From Enterobacter asburiae (GTDB lineage Bacteria > Pseudomonadota > Gammaproteobacteria > Enterobacterales > Enterobacteriaceae), in NCBI RefSeq assembly GCF_008080435.1, contig NZ_VRKN01000005.1, positions 124,001-188,000 of the forward strand: a stretch of DNA of 64,000 nucleotides, in the 5' to 3' direction. The translations under genes and the position numbers were made by a program. A model generated the notes under the pieces. The model ran no database searches and was not told the DNA's origin. It worked only from the letters and a program-made list of their open reading frames with translations. The stretch's first letter is position 1; each line of letters begins with the position of its first letter. Below are positions 30,583 through 39,073 of this stretch, in pieces.

Positions 30583-32878
30583 ATGAAAGTTACAATCGAT
30601 ACGGGCGTCGCGCCCTACAGCGACGCATGGGCCGGGTTTCGCGGTGAAGAATGGAAAAATGCCGTCAACGTCCGCGATTTTATTCAGCATAACTACACCC
30701 CTTATGAAGGCGATGAAGCTTTCCTCGCGCAGGCGACGCCAGCAACGACGGCGCTGTGGCAGAAGGTAATGGTTGGCATTCGCCAGGAGAACGCCACCCA
30801 CGCCCCGGTGGATTTTGACACCAACATTGCCACCACCATTACGGCCCACGGGCCGGGCTATATCGACCAGGATCTGGAGACGATCGTCGGCCTGCAAACC
30901 GATAAGCCGCTCAAGCGCGCGCTCCATCCGTACGGCGGGATCAACATGATCCGCAGCTCGTTCGAAGCCTATGGTCGGGAGATGGATCCGCAGTTCGAAT
31001 ACCTGTTTACCGACCTGCGCAAAACCCACAACCAGGGCGTGTTTGACGTCTATTCGCCGGAGATGATGCGCTGTCGTAAATCCGGCGTGCTGACCGGTTT
31101 GCCGGACGGCTACGGACGCGGACGCATCATCGGTGACTATCGCCGCGTGGCGCTGTACGGGATCGCTTATCTGGTGCGCGAGCGGGAACTCCAGTTTACG
31201 GATCTGCAGGGCAGGCTGGAGCGCGGTGAAGATCTGGAGGCGACGATCCGCCTGCGTGAAGAGCTGGCGGAGCACAAACGCGCGCTGCTGCAGATCCAGC
31301 AGATGGCGGCGAACTATGGCTTTGATATCTCGCGCCCGGCGATGAACGCCCAGGAAGCGGTGCAGTGGGTCTATTTTGCCTACCTTGCCGCGGTGAAATC
31401 CCAGAATGGCGGTGCGATGTCGCTGGGGCGCACGGCCTCGTTCCTCGATATCTACATTGAACGCGATATGCAGGCGGGGCGGCTGAATGAAGTCCAGGCC
31501 CAGGAGCTGATCGACCACTTCATCATGAAGATCCGCATGGTACGCTTCCTGCGCACGCCTGAGTTCGACACGCTCTTCTCCGGCGATCCGATCTGGGCAA
31601 CGGAAGTGATCGGCGGGATGGGGCTGGACGGGCGCACGCTGGTGACCAAAAACAGCTTCCGCTATCTGCATACCCTGCACACCATGGGGCCTGCACCGGA
31701 GCCGAACCTGACGATCCTCTGGTCTGAACAACTGCCGATCGCGTTCAAGAAATACGCCGCGCAGGTGTCGATCGTCACCTCGTCGCTGCAGTACGAGAAC
31801 GACGATCTTATGCGTGCGGACTTCAACAGCGACGACTACGCCATTGCCTGCTGCGTCAGCCCGATGGTGATCGGCAAGCAGATGCAGTTCTTTGGCGCGC
31901 GTGCCAACCTCGCCAAAACGCTGCTGTACGCGATCAACGGCGGGGTGGACGAGAAGCTGAAGATCCAGGTCGGCCCAAAAACCGAGCCGCTGCTGGATGA
32001 CGTGCTGGAATACGACACCGTGATGGCGAGCCTCGATCACTTTATGGACTGGCTGGCGGTGCAGTACATCAGCGCCCTGAATCTCATTCACTACATGCAT
32101 GATAAGTACAGCTACGAAGCCTCGCTGATGGCGCTGCACGACCGGGACGTCTTTCGCACCATGGCCTGCGGCATTGCCGGGCTGTCGGTGGCGGCGGATT
32201 CCCTGTCGGCCATTAAATATGCCACGGTGAAGCCGGTGCGCGACCATACCGGTCTGGCGGTCGATTTCGTGATTGAAGGGGACTATCCGCAGTACGGCAA
32301 CAACGACGACCGCGTGGACAGCATCGCCTGCGACCTGGTGGAGCGCTTTATGAAGAAAATTCAGGCGCTGCGGACCTACCGCAACGCGGTGCCAACCCAG
32401 TCGATCCTGACCATCACCTCCAACGTGGTTTATGGTCAGAAGACCGGGAACACGCCGGACGGACGACGCGGCGGCACGCCGTTTGCGCCAGGTGCGAACC
32501 CGATGCATGGCCGCGACAGAAAAGGGGCGGTGGCCTCGCTAACGTCGGTCGCCAAACTGCCGTTTACCTATGCGAAAGACGGGATCTCCTACACCTTCTC
32601 CATTGTGCCGCAGGCACTGGGCAAGGACGAGCTGGTGCGCAAAACCAACCTGGTGGGGTTGCTGGACGGGTACTTCCATCACGAAGCGTCCATTGAGGGG
32701 GGGGCAGCATCTGAACGTCAACGTCATGAACCGGGAAATGCTCCTCGATGCCATCGCGCATCCCGAGCATTACCCGAACCTGACGATCCGCGTTTCAGGC
32801 TATGCGGTGCGTTTTAATGCGCTGACGCGCGAGCAGCAGCAGGATGTGATTTCGCGAACGTTTACCCAATCCATCTAA
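30583..32878 (+). pseudogene. tdcE: TdcE, 2-ketobutyrate/pyruvate formate-lyase, frameshifted near the C-terminus
   Basis: Glycyl-radical enzyme that splits 2-ketobutyrate with CoA to propionyl-CoA and formate. The catalytic pair is intact in [12 protein letters not shown]. The frame from 30583 reads normally to about residue 705, then shifts at a run of eight G (32697-32704): it continues [12 protein letters not shown] and ends at 32817 as a 744-residue product. With seven G it would read [14 protein letters not shown] and continue to the stop at 32876-32878, giving 764 residues, the E. coli length. The lost tail contains RVSGYAVRF with the radical glycine (about Gly739), so the shifted product should be inactive. 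A base-call error in a homopolymer, or slippage restoring some full-length protein, cannot be excluded. Last tdc gene here; tdcF and tdcG are absent. Confidence 0.88.
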
Positions 32879-32891
32879 AAGTGAGTTCTCA

Positions 32892-32920
32892 TGCCCCCTC
32901 AACGCAGGGGGCATTTTTTT
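32892..32920 (+). terminator. tdc operon terminator
   Basis: GCCCCCT...AGGGGGC stem (32893-32899 with 32906-32912) followed by a run of seven T lies 14 bp after the end of the tdcE region. Confidence 0.88.
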
Positions 32921-33027
32921 GCCCGCTAAACATACAAAATTGTTTATATAATTACTCACACATATTCATCCGCTCTTGAAAAACAATACGTCTGCTTTTC
33001 CCTATAACAGCATGTAAGGACAGTAAG

Positions 33028-33438
33028 ATGATGAAAATGACCCGTATTGCGCTGGTCGCCGCCTCGCTGGCAGTGTGCAGTTTTACGGCACAGGCCGCGA
33101 ACGTTGAGGCTGCCCCGTCTCCATCCCAGGATCCGCTGGTACAGCACCTTAAGCTCAGCAATGAGCAGGTTAAGAAGATTGAAGATCTGCATAAGCAGCT
33201 GGAACAAAATGTCAGCAAGATCCCGATGACGGGCGTGAAGGACGGCGCGCTGATCGACATGTTCCAGGCGGGTAAATGGGACGAAAGCACGGTGAAAAGC
33301 CAGCTTACTGCCTTTAGCAAAATTGAAGAGCAGACCCGTTATTACCGCGTGAAATATTACTTTGACGTCAGTCAGGTATTGACGCCGGAACAGCGTAAGC
33401 AAATTAGAACGGATATGGCTAACGCGCTGGCTGAGTGA
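33028..33438 (+). CDS. Spy/CpxP-like small periplasmic protein
   Basis: 136-residue protein with a Sec signal peptide (MMKMTRIALVAASLAVCSFT, cleavage after AQA) and a mostly helical mature part. Two LTxxQ-like motifs, LSNEQVKK and LTPEQRKQI, are the mark of the Spy/CpxP family of periplasmic chaperones and stress sensors. I do not recognise an exact E. coli orthologue. It stands alone after the tdc terminator, with its own upstream gap, in the place of K-12 tdcF-tdcG. The role in envelope stress is inferred from the motifs only. Confidence 0.6.
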   Translation: MMKMTRIALVAASLAVCSFTAQAANVEAAPSPSQDPLVQHLKLSNEQVKKIEDLHKQLEQNVSKIPMTGVKDGALIDMFQAGKWDESTVKSQLTAFSKIEEQTRYYRVKYYFDVSQVLTPEQRKQIRTDMANALAE

Positions 33439-33453
33439 TCCAGGAATCAATCA

Positions 33454-33499
33454 TTTAAAATGAAACCTCACAGAATCGCTTCAATTGGATTCTGTGAGG
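33454..33499 (-). terminator. Terminator downstream of the hcp-like gene
   Basis: A 12-bp perfect stem (33466-33477 with 33488-33499, CCTCACAGAATC...GATTCTGTGAGG), followed on the minus strand by TTTCATTTTAAA. Confidence 0.65.
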
Positions 33500-33513
33500 A
33501 ATTATCCTGATCA

Positions 33514-33999
33514 TCATGCCGATGCCCGTTCATTCCATGCATCAGAGAATTGAATATTCCCGTCACAATAGGTCCAGGTCGCTTTTTCGTAGCGCAATTG
33601 AATAGATTCAAGGTGACCAGTACCAGGGCAGTTACGAGTATCGTTAACAATAGGGGAGATAGAGACGACTTTCACCCCTTCCAGAACTGTTCTAAAATAT
33701 TCGACCTCCCAGCCCGCATCGTTAATTTGGTAATATTTAATCTCAACTTTTTTAAGGTTTTGCCCTGTAGCGACTGCCTTATAAAGGTATGGAGATGAGC
33801 TATCAATTTCTTTCTCGAAAAGGAAAGGTGCGTGTTTTCGCGTTCCGGCTAATCTTCCGGAGAGTGGATCGGTTGGAATAGTCAAATTATGGGTTAAACC
33901 TCTAATTTCAACACTCCCTTCACGATCCTGAACATCACATGAACCTTTAATGAGTGAGCCACCGTCGTCATAGAACCAAATGTGAACAGGTACGGCCAT
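33514..33999 (-). CDS. Orphan Hcp-family type VI secretion tube protein (TssD-like)
   Basis: 161-residue Hcp-family protein. Diagnostic stretches are LTHNLTIPTDPLSGRLAGTR, HAPFLFEKEIDSSSPYLYKA, VEIKYYQ and YFRTVLEGVKVVSISP, in the order seen in enterobacterial Hcp. Hcp hexamers form the inner tube of the type VI needle and can carry effectors. No tss baseplate or sheath gene is in the window, so this is an orphan copy. AAGGAG lies before the ATG at 33999. Base composition is clearly more AT-rich than the flanking operons. Last of three minus-strand genes. Confidence 0.8.
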   Translation of the reverse strand: MAVPVHIWFYDDGGSLIKGSCDVQDREGSVEIRGLTHNLTIPTDPLSGRLAGTRKHAPFLFEKEIDSSSPYLYKAVATGQNLKKVEIKYYQINDAGWEVEYFRTVLEGVKVVSISPIVNDTRNCPGTGHLESIQLRYEKATWTYCDGNIQFSDAWNERASA

Positions 34000-34020
34000 T
34001 ATAAAAACTCCTTCTATAAA

Positions 34021-34338
34021 TCAATCGTGTATCCATTTACCTGCTTTTACCGCTTCAGCAAACATTCTTACGGTCAATGGTTTTGATGTTTGCTCAACAG
34101 CTTTTTTTGTAAACCATTTTCGGAAAAACCATGTTTGAGTCCATGGGAAATAGTTCTCCGTATTGACTTCGATAAGGTATTTTTTCTCAAATCTCTCAAT
34201 TGCATACACAACATCGTCCAGATCGGTGTAATCCTGTAAAACATCATCCAACTCGAGGGGGATTCTTTTACCCGTAAATGTCCCTTGTTCAGGTAAGTTG
34301 TCCCTGAAGAATTCCAAAACATCAGATTCACTGTTCAT
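34021..34338 (-). CDS. DUF1493-family protein (acyl-carrier-protein-like fold)
   Basis: 105-residue acidic protein. The pattern LELDDVLQDYTDLDDVVYAI, then YFPWTQTWFFRKWFTKK and KPLTVRMFAEAVKAGKW, is that of DUF1493 proteins, small helical proteins often near T6SS or Rhs genes in enterobacteria. Function unknown; immunity or adaptor roles are possible but unproven. I use the ATG at 34338; a TTG at 34347 would overlap the preceding stop. It sits 21 bp upstream of the hcp-like gene, in one apparent operon. Confidence 0.78.
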   Translation of the reverse strand: MNSESDVLEFFRDNLPEQGTFTGKRIPLELDDVLQDYTDLDDVVYAIERFEKKYLIEVNTENYFPWTQTWFFRKWFTKKAVEQTSKPLTVRMFAEAVKAGKWIHD

Positions 34339-34340
34339 CT

Positions 34341-34790
34341 TTACCAAATCCGATCTTTAGGGTGAGCAATCGTGTTATAGCGCGACAATGTTTTGTAACT
34401 TATTATTATAACATCAGCAGCAAGGATAGTTATCCCCAACGTGGGGATCCATCGACCAATGAAAGCCCCTAAGTTGCGTGTATACATAGGTTTCCTGTAT
34501 TTGAAACTTACAAGCGTGATGGTTGGCAATCGGTGTGGTAGGTTTACGTTCAGGATATCTCGAAGGTATTTAGATGCCACGGATGTCCCTATTGTTGCTG
34601 TTTCCGGTTTAGTCCTGGTTTCAAGTATTGGTAAACCCAGGATAATCGTAGCCATCATTACTACATCCTTTAATCCACCGAACTGTTCATCGGTAGTATC
34701 AAGGAAAATCCAAAAAAAAAGCTCAGATGCTGAGATATTACATATACCTTTGTAGAAATATGTTCCATTAAGCTCTTCAACTGTGTCCAC
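34341..34790 (-). CDS. Small two-helix membrane protein of the Hcp/DUF1493 cluster
   Basis: 149-residue protein of unknown function. A hydrophobic stretch (about 22-57, with VVMMATIILGLPIL) and a second (about 108-130, IPTLGITILAADVIIISYKT) suggest two membrane passes; the middle has a basic linker. I recall similar proteins in enterobacteria beside Hcp and DUF1493 genes but cannot name the family. It is the first gene of the three-gene unit and ends just before the DUF1493 start. It could be a membrane-active effector or its chaperone; this is speculation. Confidence 0.65.
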   Translation of the reverse strand: MDTVEELNGTYFYKGICNISASELFFWIFLDTTDEQFGGLKDVVMMATIILGLPILETRTKPETATIGTSVASKYLRDILNVNLPHRLPTITLVSFKYRKPMYTRNLGAFIGRWIPTLGITILAADVIIISYKTLSRYNTIAHPKDRIW

Positions 34791-35144
34791 AGTATAGCCA
34801 TTTTTAGAGTGTGGTTATTGGTGATCTCATCTTATAAAATATAGGGAAGAGAGAGTAGTGCCTTAATCTTTATAAATTCCGAAAAATGTACTCTTTTCTT
34901 CTGAGGGCATCATTCTTTGAACTCGATCTCTTTTAGAAAAAAACACGCATAATATCTCAACCAAGAAGTAAATTTTTCTCCAACATCAGAAAAACCATAT
35001 GAAACTTGTGACTTTTTTCTCCCTCTCTCCGGATATGATCTTCTCACACCAATAACACACACCTGCTGCTCCCTGAATCGCCATCACTGGCGATCGGAAA
35101 CCTATAAAAACAATTGTTTACCCTACAAAATAAGCGAGTGCCCA
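34791..35144. promoter_or_regulatory. AT-rich gap between the hcp island and cyuP
   Basis: 354 bp with no convincing gene. It must hold promoters for the minus-strand hcp unit and for cyuP. A perfect 12-bp palindrome AAACAATTGTTT at 35108-35119 lies 26 bp before the cyuP ATG and is a candidate operator (CyuR controls this operon in E. coli); the match to a CyuR site is not verified. Confidence 0.4.
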
Positions 35145-36476
35145 ATGGATACGGCAACAAACAGCAGTGTGATTATGAGTGATTCCCCCGCGGCAAGGCG
35201 GGCAGGAATGAGCGAAAGCGAGTGGCAAGAGGCCATTAAATTCGACAGCACCGACACGGGCTGGGTCATCATGAGTATCGGGATGGCTATTGGCGCGGGG
35301 ATTGTTTTTCTCCCGGTGCAGGTGGGATTAATGGGGCTGTGGGTATTTTTGCTCTCATCAATAATCGGCTATCCGGCTATGTATTTATTCCAGCGTCTGT
35401 TTATTAATACGCTGGCGGAATCGCCGGAGTGCAAAGATTACCCGAGCGTAATTAGCGGTTATTTGGGTAAGAACTGGGGCATCTTATTAGGCGCGCTCTA
35501 TTTCGTGATGCTGGTGATCTGGATGTTTGTCTATTCCACGGCCATCACCAACGACAGCGCCTCGTATTTGCACACCTTCGGCGTAACCGACGGTTTACTC
35601 TCGGAAAATCCGTTTTACGGTTTATTCCTGATTTGCATTCTGGTCGCCATTTCTTCACGCGGTGAAAAGCTGCTGTTTAAAGTCTCCAGCCTGATGGTGT
35701 TGACCAAATTATTCGTGGTTGCGGCGCTGGGGCTGTCGATGATTGGCCTCTGGCATTTAGCCAACGTCGGCATGCTGCCGCCGATGGGGCTGCTGATTAA
35801 AAACGCCATCATTACGTTGCCCTTTACCTTAACCTCCATTCTGTTTATTCAGACCCTGAGCCCGATGGTGATCTCGTACCGTTCACGGGAAAAATCCGTG
35901 GAGGTCGCGCGCCATAAAGCGCTGCGGGCGATGAATATCGCCTTTGGGGTGCTGTTTGTGACGGTCTTTTTCTACGCCGTCTCTTTCACCCTGGCGATGG
36001 GGCATGACGAGGCGGTTAAAGCCTACGAACAGAATATTTCTGCCCTGGCAATTGCGGCGCAGTTTATTAGCGGCGACGGCGCGGGCTGGGTCAAAATCGT
36101 CAGCGTGATCCTCAATATTTTCGCCGTGATGACCGCGTTCTTCGGCGTCTATCTCGGCTTCCGCGAGGCTACGCAGGGGATCGTGATGAACATCCTGCGC
36201 CGCAAAATGCCGACGGAAAAAATCAATGAAAACACTGTCCAGCGCGGGATCATGCTGTTCGCCATTTTGCTGGCCTGGAGCGCGATTGTGTTAAACGCGC
36301 CGGTGTTGAGCTTCACCTCCATTTGCAGCCCTATCTTCGGCATGGTGGGTTGTCTGATCCCTGCATGGCTGGTCTACAAGGTACCGGCCCTGCATAAATA
36401 TAAAGGCGTATCGCTGGTGATTATCGTCATCACCGGGCTGCTGCTTTGTGTTTCTCCTTTCCTCGCATTCTCCTGA
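35145..36476 (+). CDS. cyuP: CyuP, cysteine/serine transporter (HAAAP family)
   Basis: 443-residue membrane transporter (old name YhaO) with about 11 helices; the first holds [21 protein letters not shown]. coli CyuP brings in cysteine (and serine) for breakdown by CyuA. The sequence and length are almost the same as E. coli. It is followed after 20 bp by cyuA. TdcC at 28 kb is a paralogue. Confidence 0.95.
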   Translation: MDTATNSSVIMSDSPAARRAGMSESEWQEAIKFDSTDTGWVIMSIGMAIGAGIVFLPVQVGLMGLWVFLLSSIIGYPAMYLFQRLFINTLAESPECKDYPSVISGYLGKNWGILLGALYFVMLVIWMFVYSTAITNDSASYLHTFGVTDGLLSENPFYGLFLICILVAISSRGEKLLFKVSSLMVLTKLFVVAALGLSMIGLWHLANVGMLPPMGLLIKNAIITLPFTLTSILFIQTLSPMVISYRSREKSVEVARHKALRAMNIAFGVLFVTVFFYAVSFTLAMGHDEAVKAYEQNISALAIAAQFISGDGAGWVKIVSVILNIFAVMTAFFGVYLGFREATQGIVMNILRRKMPTEKINENTVQRGIMLFAILLAWSAIVLNAPVLSFTSICSPIFGMVGCLIPAWLVYKVPALHKYKGVSLVIIVITGLLLCVSPFLAFS

Positions 36477-36496
36477 GGGTAATTAAGGTCGTAACG

Positions 36497-37798
36497 ATGT
36501 CTGAGCAAACTCATCCTTTATGGAATCAATTTATTCGCGCGGTGCAGGAAGAAGTGAAGCCTGCCCTTGGGTGCACTGAGCCTGTCTCTCTGGCATTGGC
36601 CTGTGCGATGGCCGCAGACCTTCTGCCGGGGGAGGTCACGCAAATTGAGGCGTGGGTATCGCCAAACCTGATGAAAAACGGGCTGGGCGTGACGGTGCCG
36701 GGCACCGGCATGGTCGGGTTACCCATTGCGGCGGCGCTGGGCGCGATTGGCGGTAACGCAAACGCCGGGCTGGAGGTGTTGAAAGATGCCACCGCCGGTG
36801 CGCTGGTTCGCGCCAAAGCTCTGCTTGCGGCAGGGCGAGTGCAGGTAAAATTGCAGGCGCCGTGCGCTGAGATCCTTTACTCCCGCGCCTGCGTTCACGC
36901 AGGAGATGCCTCGGCGATGGTGACCATTGCCGGTGGGCATACGCGTGTTGTGGAAGTGGTGTGCCAGGGCGAAACGCGTTTCACGCTGGGTGAGCAATTG
37001 ACCGGGGAAAGTGACGATCCGCTGGCAGTGCTATCAAACGCCACGCTGTCGCAAATCCTTGAGTTTGTGGAACAGGTTCCCTTTGAGGCGATCCGTTTTA
37101 TTCTGCAAGCAGGGAAACTGAACGATGCGCTCTCCCGTGAAGGGCTTAGCGGTAAATGGGGGCTGCACATCGGCGCGACGCTCAATAAACAGCGCGCACG
37201 CGGATGGATGGCGCAGGATGTTGGCTCAGACATTGTTATTCGTACCAGCGCAGCTTCGGATGCCCGGATGGGCGGCGCAACGCTGCCAGCGATGAGCAAC
37301 TCTGGCTCCGGGAATCAGGGGATCGCTGCCACGATGCCGGTGGTGGTGGTGGCTGAGCACGTTCAGGCCAATGACGAACGGCTGGCGCGAGCGCTGATGC
37401 TTTCGCATCTTTCGGCGATCTATATCCATCACCAGCTTCCGCGTCTGTCGGCGCTGTGTGCGGCGACAACGGCAGCGATGGGCGCTGCGGCGGGGATGGC
37501 GTGGCTGATGGGGGGGTCATACCAGACCATTTCAATGGCGATAGGCAGTATGATCGGTGACGTCAGCGGGATGATCTGCGACGGGGCGTCTAACAGCTGC
37601 GCCATGAAGGTTTCAACCAGCGTCAGTAGCGCCTGGAAAGCGGTGATAATGGCGCTGGATGATTCGGCCGTGACGGGCAACGAGGGGATTGTGGCGCACG
37701 ATGTGGAGCAGTCGATCGCGAACCTGTGCGCGCTGGCGTGCCGCTCAATGCAGGAAACGGACCGGCAGATTATTGAGATTATGGCGAATAAGGTGTAG
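36497..37798 (+). CDS. cyuA: CyuA, L-cysteine desulfidase
   Basis: 433-residue iron-sulfur enzyme (old name YhaM) that splits cysteine to pyruvate, sulfide and ammonia, mainly in anaerobic cells. [14 protein letters not shown] near the N-terminus (Cys26) and [13 protein letters not shown] near residue 360 carry the cysteines expected to bind the 4Fe-4S cluster. I chose the ATG at 36497; the longer reading from 36446 overlaps cyuP. An in-frame run of seven G lies at 37510-37516. Confidence 0.94.
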   Translation: MSEQTHPLWNQFIRAVQEEVKPALGCTEPVSLALACAMAADLLPGEVTQIEAWVSPNLMKNGLGVTVPGTGMVGLPIAAALGAIGGNANAGLEVLKDATAGALVRAKALLAAGRVQVKLQAPCAEILYSRACVHAGDASAMVTIAGGHTRVVEVVCQGETRFTLGEQLTGESDDPLAVLSNATLSQILEFVEQVPFEAIRFILQAGKLNDALSREGLSGKWGLHIGATLNKQRARGWMAQDVGSDIVIRTSAASDARMGGATLPAMSNSGSGNQGIAATMPVVVVAEHVQANDERLARALMLSHLSAIYIHHQLPRLSALCAATTAAMGAAAGMAWLMGGSYQTISMAIGSMIGDVSGMICDGASNSCAMKVSTSVSSAWKAVIMALDDSAVTGNEGIVAHDVEQSIANLCALACRSMQETDRQIIEIMANKV

Positions 37799-37944
37799 CG
37801 CGTTTCCCTCTCCCACAGGGCTGAGGGTTCCCCAGTAATTTTTTTACCTGAAGCGATGAACGTTGCATCAGTAAAATTAATGACTTACAGCGATGCCCTG
37901 GTCCGGCTGTAAATCGCCGAAGCGTTTCCGCAAGGCCGGGGCGA

Positions 37945-37997
37945 GGCGCAGGGATGCGCCGAGAGGGCGTGGCCTGCAGGGATGCAGGCTCATGCCC
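37945..37997 (+). ncRNA. Tandem CsrA-like GGA hairpins (candidate RNA element)
   Basis: Hairpin 1 is GGCGC-AGGGAT-GCGCC. Hairpin 2 is GCCTGC-AGGGAT-GCAGGC, extended by a lower stem (37965-37971 with 37991-37997, one G-T pair and one bulge). Both present CAGGGATG, which fits the core CARGGAUG of the CsrA binding consensus in a loop. Transcription is not shown. Confidence 0.35.
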
Positions 37998-38173
37998 GAC
38001 CCGATAGCCTGAAGGAATAAGCTGAGGGCACCGCGAAGCGGCGATTTACCGCCGGGAGCCCGGGTCGCCAGGGTGGTGGCGATTGAGCCACCCTGGCACG
38101 TTCACCGGTCAAGTCGTTACAGAGTAGCAAGAAACATAAAGTGAACGGAATGACCACAACAGCCGTATGTTCC

Positions 38174-38209
38174 CCCTCACCCCAGCCCTCTCCCTCAAGG
38201 GAGAGGGGG
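38174..38209. repeat. CCCTC palindromic repeat, copy 2
   Basis: CCCTCACCCCAGCCCTCTCC type arm with a palindromic core at 38186-38207 inside the inverted-repeat cassette. Confidence 0.75.
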
Positions 38210-38267
38210 TTGTCCGTGCAGGCATTATTTTGTGGGGAACCCTCAGCCCTGTGGGAGAGGGTATTCT

Positions 38268-38969
38268 TTAAACCGGCAAATCAATCAGCAGCGCGCGCAG
38301 CGGCGTATCTGCCACCAGGGTGATATTCGCTTCATCACGAATAAACGCCCCGTCGCCGCAGGTGAGCGCTTCTTTCTCTTCCGTGTGCGTCACCGCATGC
38401 ACCGTACCGTGAATAGACTGCAAATAGGCGCGCGGACCATGAAGCTGGAAGCTCGCCTGTTCACCTTTCTTCAGCTCGATATGGTGCAGCCACACCTGCT
38501 GACGCAGTTGCAGACTATCTTTGCTGCCGTCTGGCGATGCAATCAGCTGCTGCTTATCGCCCGTTAAATCTAACTTCTGTACCAGCGGATTTTCCCGCTC
38601 GGGGCACGCGTCCAGCCACAGCTGCATACGGGTCAGCGTTTTGTCTTTGCTGAGGTTATGCTCGCTGTAGCTGATGCCCGGCTGCGTGGAAATTAACAAC
38701 GCTTCGCCAGCCTTTGCCTGGACATGATTGCCCTCGCTATCGCGGTATTCTGCCTCGCCTTCCAGGATCAGGTTCAGGATATCGACTTTCGGGTACGTAC
38801 GCGGCTGGAAGGAGGCGCCCGGGGCGAGCACTTCCTGGTTCAACACGCGCAGTGAAGCGTAACCGAGGAGTTTAGGGTCAAAGTAGTGTCCAAAGGAAAA
38901 GGTGTAGCGGGCCTGCAGCCAACCGAAATCGGCTTGTCCGCACTGTTTAGCTGTTCTTGTCGTAATCAT
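38268..38969 (-). CDS. yhaK: YhaK, pirin-family protein
   Basis: 233-residue bicupin pirin-like protein; E. coli YhaK is a cytosolic protein described as a redox-sensitive marker with no known substrate. Matching parts: ARYTFSFGHYFDPKLLGYAS at about 21-40, LNQEVLAPGASFQPRTYPKV, and the C-terminal LRALLIDLPV. Same length as E. coli. It is divergent from yhaJ and reads toward the inverted-repeat cassette. Confidence 0.94.
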   Translation of the reverse strand: MITTRTAKQCGQADFGWLQARYTFSFGHYFDPKLLGYASLRVLNQEVLAPGASFQPRTYPKVDILNLILEGEAEYRDSEGNHVQAKAGEALLISTQPGISYSEHNLSKDKTLTRMQLWLDACPERENPLVQKLDLTGDKQQLIASPDGSKDSLQLRQQVWLHHIELKKGEQASFQLHGPRAYLQSIHGTVHAVTHTEEKEALTCGDGAFIRDEANITLVADTPLRALLIDLPV

Positions 38970-39073
38970 AAACTTGACCTCTCTTTACACTAAAACAATG
39001 GTAAAGGTATGGACGCTGCATTGTTAGCCAGATATTCTGCCTGGTATGTTCAAATTTCCTGAATGAGAACGAG

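Larger units (their letters stand above)
37806..38261. repeat. Non-coding cassette bounded by perfect 29-bp inverted repeats
   Basis: Bases 37806-37834 and 38233-38261 are exact reverse complements of each other. The 456-bp unit has no reading frame of note and no transposase, so it looks like a MITE or a composite intergenic repeat. Inside are two hairpins with the same loop AGGGAT (37945-37960 and 37965-37997), a strong GCCAGGGTGG/CCACCCTGGC stem (38067-38097), and a CCCTC-type palindrome (38174-38209). No clear target duplication is seen. It lies between the convergent genes cyuA and yhaK, ending 6 bp beyond the yhaK stop. Confidence 0.8.

Noticed and set aside
30193..32508. 771-residue minus-strand frame over tdcD-tdcE
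   Set aside because: Antisense to two clear enzymes and lacks any known domain; long only because of high GC and codon bias.
36446..36496. Upstream start for cyuA
   Set aside because: This extension overlaps the end of cyuP and is not present in the E. coli protein.
37801..38270. Target-site duplication around the inverted-repeat cassette
   Set aside because: The flanking bases (CGTTT on the left, TATTCTTTA on the right) give no convincing direct repeat.
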